64,000 nucleotides of DNA, taken from positions 2,497,605 through 2,561,604 of the forward strand of contig CM051020.1 of assembly GCA_027704905.1 (NCBI GenBank), written 5' to 3'. The position numbers were made by a program, and so were the translations under genes. Below the pieces are notes generated by a model, which saw only the letters and a program-made list of their open reading frames with translations, had not been told where the DNA came from and made no database searches. How positions within the stretch are numbered: the first letter of the stretch is position 1; every line of letters starts with the position of its first letter. Of this stretch, positions 24,495 through 35,810 are shown in pieces. Origin of the DNA: Muraenolepis orangiensis (taxonomy: Eukaryota; Chordata; Actinopteri; Gadiformes; Muraenolepididae).

Positions 24495-25352
24495 CGCAAC
24501 CATTTTCCTTCTGCATGCTCTGCAAACAGAGCGCCTGGATGCAATTAGAAGAAAGCTAACTTAATTACACTGCATACCGAGACCTCTGACTTAGCTTTAC
24601 TAATGAATCTGATGAAAATAAACATGGGGAATTATGACACCAGTAGTCATTCCATCTCTACTAGATGCATCGCTATTTTCGCCATTTTCATTTGTTTACT
24701 CGGCAGAAATGAATTAAATTAAATGTAACCTTATATTTGAAGCTATCTATGGAACGAGATGAAAGTACATGAGCTGGTGTTACACATAACATTGTCAGTG
24801 GTCAGGCTGACAGCATCGACCCAGTCGGTTCACCTTTGGAATGGAGCTCCAGATTTAACATGAAATCTGCACCATTTCATGCGTCTACATAAAAATCACA
24901 CGTTTCTTACTATGCAGGCATTTAAGTTGGCTTGCTAGCCCCCGACATTCACCTTTCGAGCAACAAAACTCACAAACACGTAAATATCTTCTATATTGAA
25001 TCCGTGGATTCCTACTTTGAATTTAGGAGTGTTGGTAGTTAAGTGTTCATTTTTAACCACAATCAAGACTTCAAAAGCTTAATAGTCTGGACAGTTTGTC
25101 TCATAGACTCCTCTCTGTCGTAAGGACGGGAACATTTAAAACGCTGCAATCTTTTCTTGAACTTGATTGTGAAGAAAAAGCCTGTAAGCTTTGGGGCCTG
25201 TGGAGCGTGGGGAGGGGCAGGATGTAGAGATACTACATCCTTACACACAGGTCTCCTGTCTGCCCCTGTGGCTTGACCTTACAATATCTAGTTGGTTTGT
25301 TCTTTCAATGCACGGCTTCCTGGCTCAAACCCTCCTCGCCGCAAACATGTCC

Positions 25353-25682
25353 ACCCCTTCACCCAGCACCTTCACCCAGCCCCTTCACCCAGCACCTTCA
25401 CCCAGCACCTTCACCCAGCACCTTCACCCAGCCCCTTCACCCAGCACCTTCACCCAGCCCCTTCACCCAGCACCTTCACCCAGCCCCTTCACCCAGCACC
25501 TTCACCCAGCACCTTCACCCAGCACCTTCACCCAGCACCTTCACCCAGCACCTTCACCCAGCACCTTCACCCAGCACCTTCACCCAGCCCCTTCACCCAG
25601 CACCTTCACCCAGCACCTTCACCCAGCACCTTCACCCAGCACCTTCACCCAGCACCTTCACCCAGCACCTTCACCCAGCACG
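25353..25682 (+). repeat. 13-bp minisatellite (ACCTTCACCCAGC)
   Basis: About 25 units, ending roughly 50 bp before the acceptor of the next snx16 exon. Because 13 is not a multiple of 3, all three frames stay open. Confidence 0.95.
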
Positions 25683-25732
25683 CAACTATCGTCATGCGTA
25701 GGATAACATCTTTGGGTTGTCTGTTTTTGCAG

Positions 25733-25881
25733 TTGAAGGAGATGTTCCCGGGCTTCCGCCTCTCGCTGCCCCCCAAGCGCTGGTTCAAGGACAATTATGA
25801 CACTGACTTCCTGGAGGAGAGACAGCTGGGACTCCAAGCCTTCCTGCAGAACCTGGTCGCACATAAGGACATCGCCCACAG
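25733..25881 (+). CDS. snx16: snx16 coding exon 3 (PX domain)
   Basis: The acceptor TGTTTTTGCAG ends at 25732. The exon encodes LKEMFPGFRLSLPPKRWF, FKDNYDTDFLEERQLGLQAF and LQNLVAHKDIAH, then AG as the first two bases of a serine codon (149 bp). It holds the PX proline loop (LPPKRWF) and the C-terminal PX helices. The donor is G|GTGGGG followed by a G run; the next intron is only 100 bp. Confidence 0.97.
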
Positions 25882-25981
25882 GTGGGGGGGGGGGGTGTGT
25901 GGAAGACAACACACAAGGGCGGGCTTGGAGTCTGCTTTATCTCACTCTCTCCCATGGCTCTCTTTCCTTGTGATGTGGTAG

Positions 25982-26051
25982 CCTTGCGGTGAGAGAGTTC
26001 CTGTGTTTTGATGACCCTCCCGGCCCTTTTGACAGCCTGGAGGAGAGCCGG
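25982..26051 (+). CDS. snx16: snx16 coding exon 4 (end of PX domain)
   Basis: The acceptor GATGTGGTAG ends at 25981. The exon encodes LAVREFLCFDDPPGPFDSL plus EESR (the serine codon is completed by its first base). The donor is CGG|GTAAGTGTGTG, and the intron begins with a GT-rich run. Phase 0 at the end. Confidence 0.97.
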
Positions 26052-26149
26052 GTAAGTGTGTGTGTGTGTGCCTGTGTGCCTGTGTGCCTGTGTGCCTGTG
26101 TGCCTGTCTGCCATGTGAATTTGGTTGTGGGATCCAGTTCCTTCTGGTG

Positions 26150-26600
26150 TGCAGTGAAACAAACCTCTGGCAGTGAGGGAGGGAGGCAGGGAGGGGGCAG
26201 TGAGGGAGGGGGCAGTGAGGAGGCAGTGAGTGAGTGAGGAGGCAGTGAGGGAGGGGAGCGGGCAGTGAGGGAGGGAGGCAGTGAGGGGGCAGTGAGGGAG
26301 GGGAGGGGGCAGTGAGGGAGGGAGGCAGTGAGGGAGGGGAGGGGGCAGTGAGTGAGGAGGCAGTGAGGGGGCAGTGAGTGAGGGAGGAGTGAGGGAGGGG
26401 AGGGGGCAGTGAGGGAGGAGTGAGGGAGGGGAGGGGGCAGTGAGTGAGGAGTGAGGGGGCAGTGAGGGAGGGGAGGGGGCAGTGAGTGAGGAGGCAGTGA
26501 GGGGGCAGTGAGTGAGGGAGGAGTGAGGGAGGGGAGGGGGCAGTGAGGGAGGAGTGAGGGAGGGGAGGGGGCAGTGAGTGAGGAGTGAGGAGGCAGCTCT
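26150..26600 (+). repeat. GA-rich minisatellite in snx16 intron 5
   Basis: Irregular units of GGGGGCAGTGAGGGAGG type, about 440 bp. Long minus-strand frames through it are artefacts. Confidence 0.9.
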
Positions 26601-27180
26601 CCCCAGGAGCAGCAGACACTCAGTTGATGACCTCCAGCCATCCAGATGCATCCTGTCTGCGTCTTGATTTAAAAGGCGGCAAAGTTAACTAATTTATTCC
26701 CAGCTTTTTAGGCTCTTGGTTGACCTTAAGTTGGCTTGGATCCATTTTTAACAAAACAATATTTGTTTCTTATCCTAATAATGTGTTCCAGGCCTTATTC
26801 TTCCAATTGTATTTGTTGACATTAAGAAGCCGCTGGTTCTAATTGATTAGTTTATGTTTGTAGGATTGAAGATGATTGGCTGAATTGTAACCCGTCCCAG
26901 CTCCGACTCTCAGCTGGGACGGGTTTAAAGAGATCAGATTTAATTTAGGTATTTCTACATCATCAAATAACTTCACACACATGGCTCAATATAGCAAAAC
27001 GCCTCTCAAATCCCTTCACCTCCTCTGGGTTCTCCAGCCTCTGTCTCTCCAGCCTGTCCTGTTTATCCTATCCTCTCATCAATAACTCAGATCAGGATGG
27101 ACACTAAAGTCTAATTGGCAGTGCCACTTGGCCACTTGGCCACTTGCACTTGCACTTGCAACACTTTGGATGTGTTGATG
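26601..27180 (+). other. snx16 intron remainder
   Basis: Unique-looking sequence; an inverted word pair CCCGTCCCAGCTCCGA / CAGCTGGGACGGG lies near 26890-26925. No exon seen. Confidence 0.6.
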
Positions 27181-27185
27181 CTGTA

Positions 27186-27283
27186 GCTCTCTCGCTCTCG
27201 CTCTCGCTCTCGCTCTCGCTCTCGCTCTCGCTCTCGCTCTCGCTCTCGCTCTCTTTCTCTTTCTCTCCCTCGCTCTCTCTCAG
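27186..27283 (+). repeat. (CTCTCG)n forming the polypyrimidine tract of the next acceptor
   Basis: Twelve or so CTCTCG units grade into CTCTTTCTC and end at the CAG acceptor (27281-27283) of the next snx16 exon. Confidence 0.9.
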
Positions 27284-27414
27284 GCGTTCTGCGAGACCCT
27301 GGAGGAGAGCAACTTCCGCCTGCTGAAGGAGGTGCAGGAGAAGCAGAAGGAGATCCAGTCTCTGAGGATGAGGCTGCAGGAGCAGGAAGTGCTGCTCCAG
27401 GAGAGACGCGTCCC
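27284..27414 (+). CDS. snx16: snx16 coding exon 5 (coiled coil)
   Basis: Encodes AFCETLEESNFRLLKEVQEK then QKEIQSLRMRLQEQEVLLQE and RRV, a heptad-rich coiled coil as in SNX16, plus CC of a proline codon (131 bp). The donor is CC|GTCAGT. A second donor four bases downstream (TCA|GTGAGC) would extend the exon to 27418 in phase 0. Only the upstream donor keeps the following exon in its conserved frame, so it was chosen. Confidence 0.88.
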
Positions 27415-27539
27415 GTCAGTGAGCGGGTACACGGCCCCCCGCCACACGCTCACTGGACACACACACACACATGCAGCCAGCGTCTCATGGTGGGGCTGGT
27501 GGTGTCATGGGGGGTAGGAGCAGGGGTGGAGCACAAAGT

Positions 27540-27770
27540 GTAGACAGACGGACAGACAGACACTGACAGACATGGAAAGACAGACACACAGGCATTGACA
27601 GACACTGACAGACAGACATGGACAGACAGACGGGGACAGACACACACTCACAGACAAACACAGACTGGGACATACAGACACGGACAGACACATAGACACT
27701 GACATGTATACAGACAGACAGACACAGGCAGACAGACATAGACCGAAGGACGGACAAAATAAGAGACAAA
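27540..27770 (+). repeat. CAGACA-rich tandem repeat in snx16 intron 6
   Basis: Degenerate (GACAGACA)n between exons; no coding content. Confidence 0.85.
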
Positions 27771-27802
27771 TAAAAAAACTCTGGTCTCTCTCTCCCCTCC
27801 AG

Positions 27803-27904
27803 TGGCAGAGAGAGACCAGAGGTTCTGTGTTCTGTGGAGCCGGGGAGCACCGGCGTGGAGTCCTCCTCCACCGAGGCTGACCAGGACCTGACAGAGGACA
27901 GCAG
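27803..27904 (+). CDS. snx16: snx16 coding exon 6
   Basis: The acceptor TCTCCCCTCCAG ends at 27802. In the frame set by exon 5 ending at 27414 it reads GRERPEVLCSVEPGSTG then VESSSTEADQDLTEDS, and ends with AG of the next codon (102 bp). The VESS--E-DQDL--E-S pattern corresponds to the SNX16 C-terminal region. Its donor is AG|GTACAC, followed directly by a (CA)94 run. Confidence 0.85.
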
Positions 27905-28095
<191 letters not shown>

Positions 28096-28416
28096 AAACA
28101 GAAGTGATCCAGACACATTCAGTCATGCAGGTCTCCAGCTGCCAGCCCGTCTAATCCGGTTCAAGCCTCCACTGCTCTTAAACCAGTTCACGCCTCCCTC
28201 CAGAGAATAGGCTCAGTGGCGCCGCCTGGTGGAACAACACCACTGAGCGTTCCGCCTTAGAGCGTTGAACAAGGGCGTGGAATGCTAATGAATCAATCAT
28301 TCAGTCATTATTAGTATTATTTGCAGCTGAAAGGTGCAGTAAGTTGCCACCACCTCATAAGAAACTAAAGGTCCACATCACATTAAGTTAATTCATGTGT
28401 TTTTCTCCCCTCACAG

Positions 28417-28435
28417 CAGTGCCACCCCCACCTGA
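28417..28435 (+). CDS. snx16: snx16 terminal coding exon, candidate A
   Basis: The strong acceptor TTTTTCTCCCCTCACAG ends at 28416. Joined in phase it gives SSATPT and a stop (TGA 28433-28435), making a 295-residue protein. The tail is short compared with human. The exon may end near 28459 (CCAG|GTACCG) and splice on to 32090. Confidence 0.4.
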
Positions 28436-28551
28436 ACACAGAGCAGCATGCCAGGTACCGCTACCTAGCCGCTCTCTCTCACTCTGTTTGTCACCTTCTT
28501 GTGTGGGCCGTGTCAGGCTGTTGGTGTCATGGTGGACGGGCTGGTGGACGT

Positions 28552-28793
28552 CTACAGGCACGCTGTCCACAGGCACACTGTCCACAGGCACGCTGTCCAC
28601 AGGCACGCTGTCCACAGGCACGCTGTCTACAGGCACGCTGTCCACAGGCACGCTGTCCACAGGCACGCTGTCCACAGGCACGCTGTCTACAGGCACGCTG
28701 TCCACAGGCACGCTGTCCACAGGCACGCTGTCTACAGGCACGCTGTCTACAGGCACGCTGTCCACAGGCACGCTGTCTACAGGCACGCTGTCC
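28552..28793 (+). repeat. 15-bp minisatellite (CAGGCACGCTGTCCA)
   Basis: About 16 units with CCA/CTA variation; 15 bp keeps the frame open in both directions (PVDSV / TGTLS), an artefact. Confidence 0.95.
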
Positions 28794-28819
28794 ACCCGCT
28801 GGGGGGGACACTTTGGGCT

Positions 28820-29375
28820 TGGCTGCAGCAGGAGAGAGGGAGGGGGAGAGGGAGGGAGAGAGGGAGGGGGAGAGGGGACAGACACAGGGGGAGAGAGGGA
28901 GGGAGAGAGGGAGGGGGACAGACACAGGGGGAGAGAGGGAGGGAGGGAGGGGGACAGACACAGGGGGAGAGGGAGGGGACAGACACAGGGGGAGGGAGGG
29001 AGAGAGGGAGGGGGACAGACACAGGGGGAGAGGGAGGGAGGGAGAGAGGGAGGGGGACAGACACAGGGGGAGAGGGAGGGGACAGACACAGGGGGAGAGA
29101 GGGAGGGGGACAGACACAGGGGGAGAGAGGGAGAGGGAGGGGACAGACACAGGGGGGGAGAGGGAGGGGGACAGACACTGGGAGAGAGAGGGAGAGAGGG
29201 AGGGGACGGACACAGGGGGAGAGAGGGAGAGAGGGAGGGGACGGACACAGGGGGAGAGAGGGAGAGAGAGAGGGAGGGGGAGAGGGAGGGGACAGACACA
29301 GGGAGAGAGAGGGAGACGGACAGAGAGACACGGAGGGAGAGGGGGACACAGGAGAGACAGAGGGGGAGAGAGATG
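28820..29375 (+). repeat. Purine-rich minisatellite (GGGGACAGACACAGGGGGAG)
   Basis: Units of 30-50 bp mixing GACAGACACAGG with GAGAGGGAGG runs. Confidence 0.92.
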
Positions 29376-29445
29376 TGGGGGAGGCCTGAGTGGGGTCTTC
29401 CTGGTCTGCAGGCCACTGAGTCATTTCTACCCAGCTCCTGTGGTT

Positions 29446-30093
29446 CATGTCACCTCTCTCTCACTCTGTCACCTCTCTCCTCTCTCTCACTCTGTCACCT
29501 CTCTCTCACTCTGTCACCTCTCTCCTCTCTCTCACTCTGTCACCTCTCTCCTCTCTCTCACTCTGTCACCTCTCTCTCACTCTGTCACCTCTCTCCTCTC
29601 TCTCACTCTGTCACCTCTCTCTCACTCTGTCACCTCTCTCCTCTCTCTCACTCTGTCACCTCTCTCCTCTCTCTCACTCTGTCACCTCTCTCCTCTCTCT
29701 CACTCTGTCACCTCTCTCTCACTCTGTCACCTCTCTCCTCTCTCTCACTCTGTCACCTCTCTCCTCTCTCTCACTCTGTCACCTCTCTCTCACTCTGTCA
29801 CCTCTCTCCTCTCTCTCACTCTGTCACCTCTCTCCTCTCTCTCACTCTGTCACCTCTCTCCTCTCTCTCACTCTGTCACCTCTCTCTCACTCTGTCACCT
29901 CTCTCCTCTCTCTCACTCTGTCACCTCTCTCCTCTCTCTCACTCTGTCACCTCTCTCTCACTCTGTCACCTCTCTCCTCTCTCTCACTCTGTCACCTCTC
30001 TCCTCTCTCTCACTCTGTCACCTCTCTCTCACTCTGTCACCTCTCTCCTCTCTCTCACTCTGTCACCTCTCTCCTCTCTCTCACTCTGTCACC
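29446..30093 (+). repeat. CT-rich minisatellite with 26/19-bp alternation
   Basis: Units CACCTCTCTCCTCTCTCTCA + CTCTGT (26 bp) and CACCTCTCTCTCACTCTGT (19 bp) alternate in a patterned, higher-order order over 650 bp. Confidence 0.95.
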
Positions 30094-30253
30094 CCCCCAC
30101 ACCGGGTTACATTCTGTATTTCTGCCTGCCGTGTCTGTGTTTTACAAGCCTGCAATGCACCCTGTGTTGTACTTGTAAAACAAAATGGATGGGGGGAGAA
30201 ATCCTGTATAAGAGCAGCTGTCCTTTCACAGCCAGCTGTTTCTGAGCCTGGGG

Positions 30254-30318
30254 CCGTTGGCCCGTTGGCCCGTTGGCCCGTTGGCCCGTTGGCCCGTTGG
30301 CCCGTTGGCCCGTTGGCC
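30254..30318 (+). repeat. 8-bp tandem repeat (CCCGTTGG)
   Basis: Eight perfect units. Confidence 0.95.
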
Positions 30319-30946
30319 CATAGCTGGACCTCCGGTTCTGCTCTCTCAACCCTGCACTGAGTCCTCAGCCATCAGTGGCTTCTATTGGGGATGGAAGCAT
30401 GTTTGGACTATGTAAAAAAAATTAACTTTCATGGGATAAAGGGTCCAAAAGGTGTTCTGGTGTTTTAATAGTTATTATGTATTATATAGCTTCCACTGAT
30501 TCACATGGGAGCATGGGTTGGAACATGGGTTTGAATCTGAATGTACTTTATACGGTCCATGTGCGTTACAGCGGAACTCGGCCGGTCACTCAGTTCTGGA
30601 CCATTTTAATGTTGTATCCATTGGGGACATTTAGAAAGTGGACGTATGAAGTTGGATTGTGTTTTAGTCAGGCTATTGCTTAGGGGCAGGGACCCTGGAT
30701 GGCTCTATAGAGAGGAGTGCTGACTGATTGACTGACTGGGGTCTTCTGCTCATTCCCTGTTGATGGCTTGTTCAAAGTTAATTCATATGAAACCAGTCTG
30801 ACTCTGAGAGGACCGTCATTGGCTTCCAGCGCCCCGTTCATCGTAGTGTCGAAAGCCATTTTGGAAGAGCCATGAGTCGGTCCAACGGAACCAAGCACGG
30901 CTGTTCCTGCTGTTACTGTTCACTCTCATTACGACCAGTGGCTTCA
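30319..30946. other. Non-coding, nothing recognised
   Basis: No exon or element recognised. Confidence 0.5.
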
Positions 30947-31482
30947 CTACAGTATTCAGACCCTCAGTCTCATTCAGACCTTAGTTTGTTGCAGCCTCAC
31001 GCTAAACCCTTCAGATGGCTGGAGCTCAGCCAGGGAGACGGGTTCTTGGCTTCCTCTCTTACCAGCGCCCTCCTCCCCCGTTGCTCAGCTCTAGGAAGAG
31101 TCCCCCAGTGGCACAGGCCACTGGGCTCTTGGGAACCTTCGATGCAGCAGATGTTTTTATAGCCTTCCCCAGACACCATCCTGTGTCTGTGCTCTGCAGG
31201 CAGATCCTTCAACCTCATTGCCTCATGGTCCGCTGTGAGACCTTATATAGACAGGTGTGTGACATTCCAAATCCTGTCCGATCAATTGAATTGACCACAG
31301 GTGCACTCCAAACAAGGGCTAGAAACATCTCAAAGGTGATCAAGAGAAATGGGAGACACCTGAGCTGTTTCAAGTGTCAGAGTAAAGACTCTGATTTCAG
31401 TTTTTCCTTTTGAAAACATTTGCAAGAAAATAAAAAATCTGTTTTCGATGTTCCATTGTGGGGAGTGTAGGTTGGTGAGGAG
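30947..31482 (-). mobile_element. Degenerate Tc1/mariner (salmonid-type) relic
   Basis: Words on the + strand match the well-known fish Tc1 consensus in reverse: ACAGTATTCAGACCCTC, CTCAGCTCTAGGAAGAGTC, TTATATAGACAGGTGTGTGA, CAATTGAATTGACCACAGGT, then an A-rich end near 31430. The transposase part is short, diverged and deleted, with no open frame. Matching is from memory of the family. Confidence 0.6.
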
Positions 31483-31535
31483 GTGTGTGGATCCTTAGTG
31501 AATGCTGAGGTCTTGTTTAGTCTTAACATGCGCTT

Positions 31536-31645
31536 CCTCTGTGCTTCCTCCAGAGTCTTCCTCTGTGCTTCCTCCAGAGTCTTCCTCTGTGCTTCCTCCA
31601 GAGTCTTCCTCTGTGCTTCCTCCAGAGTCTTCCTCTGTGTTACCG
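31536..31645 (+). repeat. 24-bp minisatellite (CTTCCTCTGTGCTTCCTCCA)
   Basis: About 4.5 units. Confidence 0.95.
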
Positions 31646-31773
31646 TTTTTACCCGGGCTACTTCTGGTCTTCAGGGGTTCCTCACCTTCTGTCAATAGGG
31701 TGTCTGCATGGCCTCACTTTCTTCATACGCCGAAAATTGTTATCAGAATTTGGTTTATAACATTGCCATTAAA

Positions 31774-31799
31774 TCTCTCTCTCTGTGTCCCTCTGTGTG

Positions 31800-31842
<43 letters not shown>

Positions 31843-32075
31843 CTCTGTGTCTCTCTCTGTGTCTCTTCGTCTCTGTGTCTGTCTCTCTGTGTCTCTCTGT
31901 GTCTCTTTGTCTCTCTGTCTCTGTCTCTCTGTGTCTCTCTGTGTCTCTCTGTCTCTGTGTCTCTGTGTCTCTTTGTCTCTGTGTCTCTCTCTGTCTCTTT
32001 GTCTCTATGTGTGTCTCTCTCTGTGTCTGTGTCTCTGTGTCTCTCTCTGTTTCTGTGTGTCTCTCTGTGTCTGTG
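31774..32075 (+). repeat. (TCTCTCTGTG)n simple repeat
   Basis: CT/GT mixed low-complexity tract just before the acceptor at 32089; it supplies the pyrimidine tract. Confidence 0.95.
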
Positions 32076-32089
32076 TCTACCCTCTCCAG

Positions 32090-32207
32090 GGGCCTCTGCC
32101 GTGTCCTGCCCCTGCGGACCTCTGCCTGCTGGTGTGGCCCCTCGCTGGGCCTCTCTCCCCCGGCCTCGGCGGTCCTGTGGCCCAACCTCCAGCCTCTGGA
32201 GCCCTGA
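32090..32207 (+). CDS. snx16: snx16 terminal coding exon, candidate B
   Basis: The acceptor TACCCTCTCCAG ends at 32089. Joined in phase to exon 6 it encodes RGLCRVLPLRTSACWCGPSL and about 20 further residues to a TGA, giving 328 residues, near the human length. The composition is unlike the acidic human C-terminus, and the exon is GC-rich in all frames. It may instead be 3' UTR. A possible 3' UTR continues to an AATAAA at 33383. Confidence 0.3.
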
Positions 32208-33164
32208 GCCCGGCCCGCCCTGCCCATGGAGGAGGCTGGGGTGAGGCCCCCTCCCCCCCAGCGCTCCTCCCCTCCCCCTTCTGAATGCTGTGCCCCCCCC
32301 ACCTGCCTGGAACTGAGTCACAGGAGTCCATGTTTTTTCAACTTTTTCAGAGTTTTTTTGGCCCCCTTATATATGAATTTTTTTTAAATATCTTTCAGTG
32401 TGTTCGGCCCTCTTTGACAGAGACACACTCTGACCTTACAGGAAGGTTTTCCTCCCAAGACATTTAATAATATGACAATCTGCATAACGCCACACTCCCC
32501 CTCATGGTTGCCATTGCCATAGTAACAGCATCCCCATGTAAGGCCATGGCACAATGGGCGGGGTAACGACCTGGAAGTCACTGACGACCCGTGGGTGAAA
32601 GCACGCCCCCTAGTGGCCACGGATGGTACTCTCTGAAGTAGCAGTGCCGCGGGGCTGTGATGGAGATCTGCAGGTAGACCATGAACCACGGAGGGTTTTC
32701 CGCCATCCATGTACATGAGACCATGTTATTGGGGACACGGAAAAGGAAAAACTATAAAAAGTTTAGAGAAGGCTTACACACTTTAATAACCTACTCCTGT
32801 CATCTCTTGGGTCATTTGGGTGTTGGGAATGATTGGTGTTACGATGATGATGGTGTTACGGGTCCTTGGTGATTAGTAGTATGTTACACTCCTACATTCC
32901 ACTGTCTGGGTTCTTTTTATTCCATTTCACCATTCAGTGAGAGGTGATTAGTGACATGTTTCTGTGGTGATATTTCCAGTCTCTTCTGAACACGGCGTGG
33001 GGAGGGTTTGGGTGGTGGTGGTTCTGTTGTTTTTGGGGATGTGATCTCATTCATCTGTTGGGCTGTGATCCAGGCCTTTGGTCGACGCCACTATCTTAAC
33101 CCTGCTGGCCGGCCGTGCTATCAACCTGGATGAAGACCCTGTTGATTCAGATGGATAGAATTGT

Positions 33165-33198
<34 letters not shown>

Positions 33199-33480
33199 AT
33201 CTCACTAAAAGGGAGATGGCCTGGCCTCAAGGCAGCCTGTGGTCAAATCCCCCACGCGCTTCACATCCAGGCCTCTGCATTTTAATATTTTAGTTTTTTG
33301 ACGATCATTTCAATGCATCTGTGTCTTTATTTCTTTATTTTTTGCTCACTTGAGAAATCATCCATGTTGTAAAACTTAATGCAATAAATCCTCAGCGCTG
33401 CAGGTTCCAAAGCTAGGACCGAGGTCTGTCTGTCGTCATAATCAAAAAGAAGCCAAACTATAGAACTTATATAGTAAGGT
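32208..33480 (+). other. Possible snx16 3' UTR and flank
   Basis: No coding content. AATAAA lies at 33383-33388, a (TA)n run at 33172-33196, and a CTCF-like site at 32602-32620. Confidence 0.35.
32602..32620 (-). promoter_or_regulatory. CTCF-like site
   Basis: The + strand reads CACGCCCCCTAGTGGCCAC; the complement GTGGCCACTAGGGGGCGTG fits the CTCF core. Sequence match only. Confidence 0.4.
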
Positions 33481-33900
33481 TCATCTGGAGAACCTTTAAC
33501 TGGTTATACAGTATAGAGGTCATCTGGAGAACCTTTAACTGGTTATACAGTATAGAGGTCATCTGGAGAACCTTTAACTGGTTATACAGTATAGAGGTCA
33601 TCTGGAGAACCTTTAACTGGTTATACAGTATAGAGGTCATCTGGAGAACCTTTAACTGGTTATACAGTATAGAGGTCATCTGGAGAACCTTTAACTGGTT
33701 ATACAGTATAGAGGTCATCTGGAGAACCTTTAACTGGTTATACAGTATAGAGGTCATCTGGAGAACCTTTAACTGGTTATACAGTATAGAGGTCATCTGC
33801 AGAACCTTTAACTGGTTATACAGTATAGAGGTCATCTGCAGAACCTTTAACTGGTTATACAGTATAGAGGTCATCTGGAGAACCTTTAACTGGTTATACA
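33481..33900 (-). repeat. 39-bp minisatellite, about 11 copies
   Basis: Units contain TCATCTGGAGAACCTTTAAC; 39 bp keeps a minus-strand frame open (MTSILYNQLKVLQ repeat), an artefact. Two adjacent units share GCAGAACC for GGAGAACC. Confidence 0.95.
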
Positions 33901-34220
33901 GTTGAAACAGTAATGCACTTTATGGAGGAATGGAAAAGCAGGTTATTGTTTAGCCTTTTTGTTAAAGTAGAGAGAGTTTCCTTGGTAGTTTAGTTTGATC
34001 GGATTGTGTTTGAAGTGCCTTGAATTTCTCTCTGATGTCCATTTCATATTTTTGTCCATTTAGTCTTTAAGCTTCGAGTTTGTGTTTGAAATATTCACAG
34101 AATTTCTAAGATTACGGGCTTTGTATGAATGGCACTACATTTATTCATGTGTATACATGCTTAAAATAAAGAGTGGCTGATATATGATTATATCAACGAA
34201 GACTATGGATGGTATATGAT
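33901..34220. other. Non-coding, AT-rich
   Basis: Nothing recognised apart from two copies of an AAGACTATGGATGGT-bearing unit near 34200-34245. Confidence 0.5.
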
Positions 34221-34224
34221 TGTA

Positions 34225-35345
34225 TTAACTAAGACTATGGATGGTGATGATCCCATATGAGACTGTCGACCCAGCCTGGCCCGTGAGGCTGGTCCGTAGA
34301 GCGGCTTCCATGGAGCGATGAAACCTCTCCAGTCCGTTGGCCTGTGGGTCGTATGCCGCAGTGCGGGGGAGTTTCACCCCCAGGCTCTTAGTGACGGCAG
34401 TCCAGAGCTCAGACGTAAACTGGGGGCCCCTGTCAGAGGTGAGGTTCGATGGTGTGCCAAAACGGCCCATCCAGGATCCGACAAACGCCCGAGCCATTCC
34501 ACTGGCTCCTGGTGGTCCTATCCACCACGGTGAGGAGGTGAGTGAACCCCCGGGAGGGGGGCAGGGGGTCCACCATGTCTACATTCACGTGATCGAACCG
34601 CCTCTCGGGTACAAGAAACGGTGCCAAGGGGCCTTTGTGTGACGGTGCACCTTGGAACGCTGGCACGCCACACAGCCAGCCCAGATCTTGACGTCCTTCC
34701 GAAGGCCGGGCCAGACAGACTTAGCCCCCACTAGCTTAGTGGACGCCGTCACTCCCGGGTGTGAATGGCGTCAAAAACACGGCACCGCCAGCTAGTGGGA
34801 ACCATAGGGCGGGACCGGCCTGTGGAGACGACGCAGAGGAGTGTGGCGTTGACGTCATCAAACACCTCATCCTCCAGCCCAGTGGCGGCTGCCCGGTAGG
34901 CCTACACCTCCATGTCAGCGGCCCGGTCGGCAGCCATGACGGCATAGTCGAGGCCTAAATGGACGGCCGCCACCACCAGTCGAGAGAGGCAGTCGGCGAC
35001 GAAGTTGTGCTTGCCGCCACTGCGTAGTCGAAGGCTAAGTTCCTATCAGGGGACCAGTCCACATCACCATTCGGGTTTTTACACCGCAGGGCGTCGTACA
35101 GGGGCAGCATGGGGGATGAACCTGTTGTAAAAGTTCACCATGCCCAGGAACTCCTGCAGGGAATTAACGGTGCGGGGCCCCGGAAACTGGCGACGGCATC
35201 CACCCTGGCGGGAGTGGAAGTCCGGTGAGTCCACGGACGGCACACCGAACAGCCATTTGGCCGGGTTAATGATGAGCCCATGTGGGCTGAGCCACTGAGT
35301 CAGGTGCTCCTCCTGGCTACCAGAATGCATATTACAGATAAACAA
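34225..35345 (-). pseudogene. Second Ty3/gypsy pol relic, antisense
   Basis: On the minus strand, from 35345 down: RT thumb (WLSPHGLIINPAKWLFGV, LQEFLGMVNFYNRFIP), degenerate RNase H around 34736-34945, integrase zinc region (CVACQRSKVHRHTK near 34640-34700), integrase core (HVNVDMVDPLPPSRGFTHLL, then LTSDRGPQFTSELW and AYDPQANGLERFHRSMEAAL). Frames change several times and much of RNase H is missing. The element differs from the one at 1-5963. Confidence 0.85.
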
Positions 35346-35810
35346 CGCTTTATCTGTTGTTTATCATAACAGATAAACAAGACAAACAACAATTGATCTG
35401 TTAAATGTTTAAAGCTTTTCTTTAAATCAACGTGTAATCAACTGTGTATGCCTTTATAGCATTTTCTTGAAAAAGAGGCGGCCACTTAAATCTGTTCCTC
35501 GCTTTCCCTTCTCTCTCACTCCCTCAGTCACTCACTCAGGGCCGAGGTCAGAGGTCAATGTGATATTTACAGTTTCACCCCAGGGCTTCCCTCATGTTTT
35601 GGTATATTTTTCTGGTCTCTCCGACCTTTGTGACAAGATTGATAAATGAACGGGCGTTGCTTTTTGTTTTGCGTGTGCGTTCCTGCCCTTGGAGGGTTCA
35701 GGGGGTCCTGTTTCTATACCTCACCAGAGTGTGGACCCCAAGGAGGTGCCTAGGTCTTAGGGTTCCAGAGCGCCTCACATTTTGATCAGCAGCGGCCTGC
35801 TAAATGTCTA
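35346..35810. other. Non-coding
   Basis: Includes the inverted pair AACAACGCTTTATCTGTTGTT near 35340-35365. No gene seen. Confidence 0.5.

Larger units (their letters stand above)
18165..25732 (+). other. snx16 intron 3, 7.6 kb
   Basis: Contains the minisatellites and repeats listed separately (19905-20124, 22655-22865, 23561-23666, 23877-24252, 24406-24494, 25353-25682). The region 20985-21420 holds a faint internal duplication (CCTTGGGTC, AGCCAGT and GGGGCTC words recur). No further coding exon was recognised. Confidence 0.8.

Noticed and set aside
25191..25981. Frames of PSPSTFTQHLHPA repeats, one running into the snx16 exon
   Set aside because: The 13-bp repeat is open in all frames; the join with the exon is intronic read-through, and a proper acceptor exists at 25732.
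28395..30360. Open frames of over 600 codons on both strands
   Set aside because: They run through three minisatellites whose units (15 bp and mixed purine/pyrimidine) lack stops; composition is pure repeat and no domain is present.
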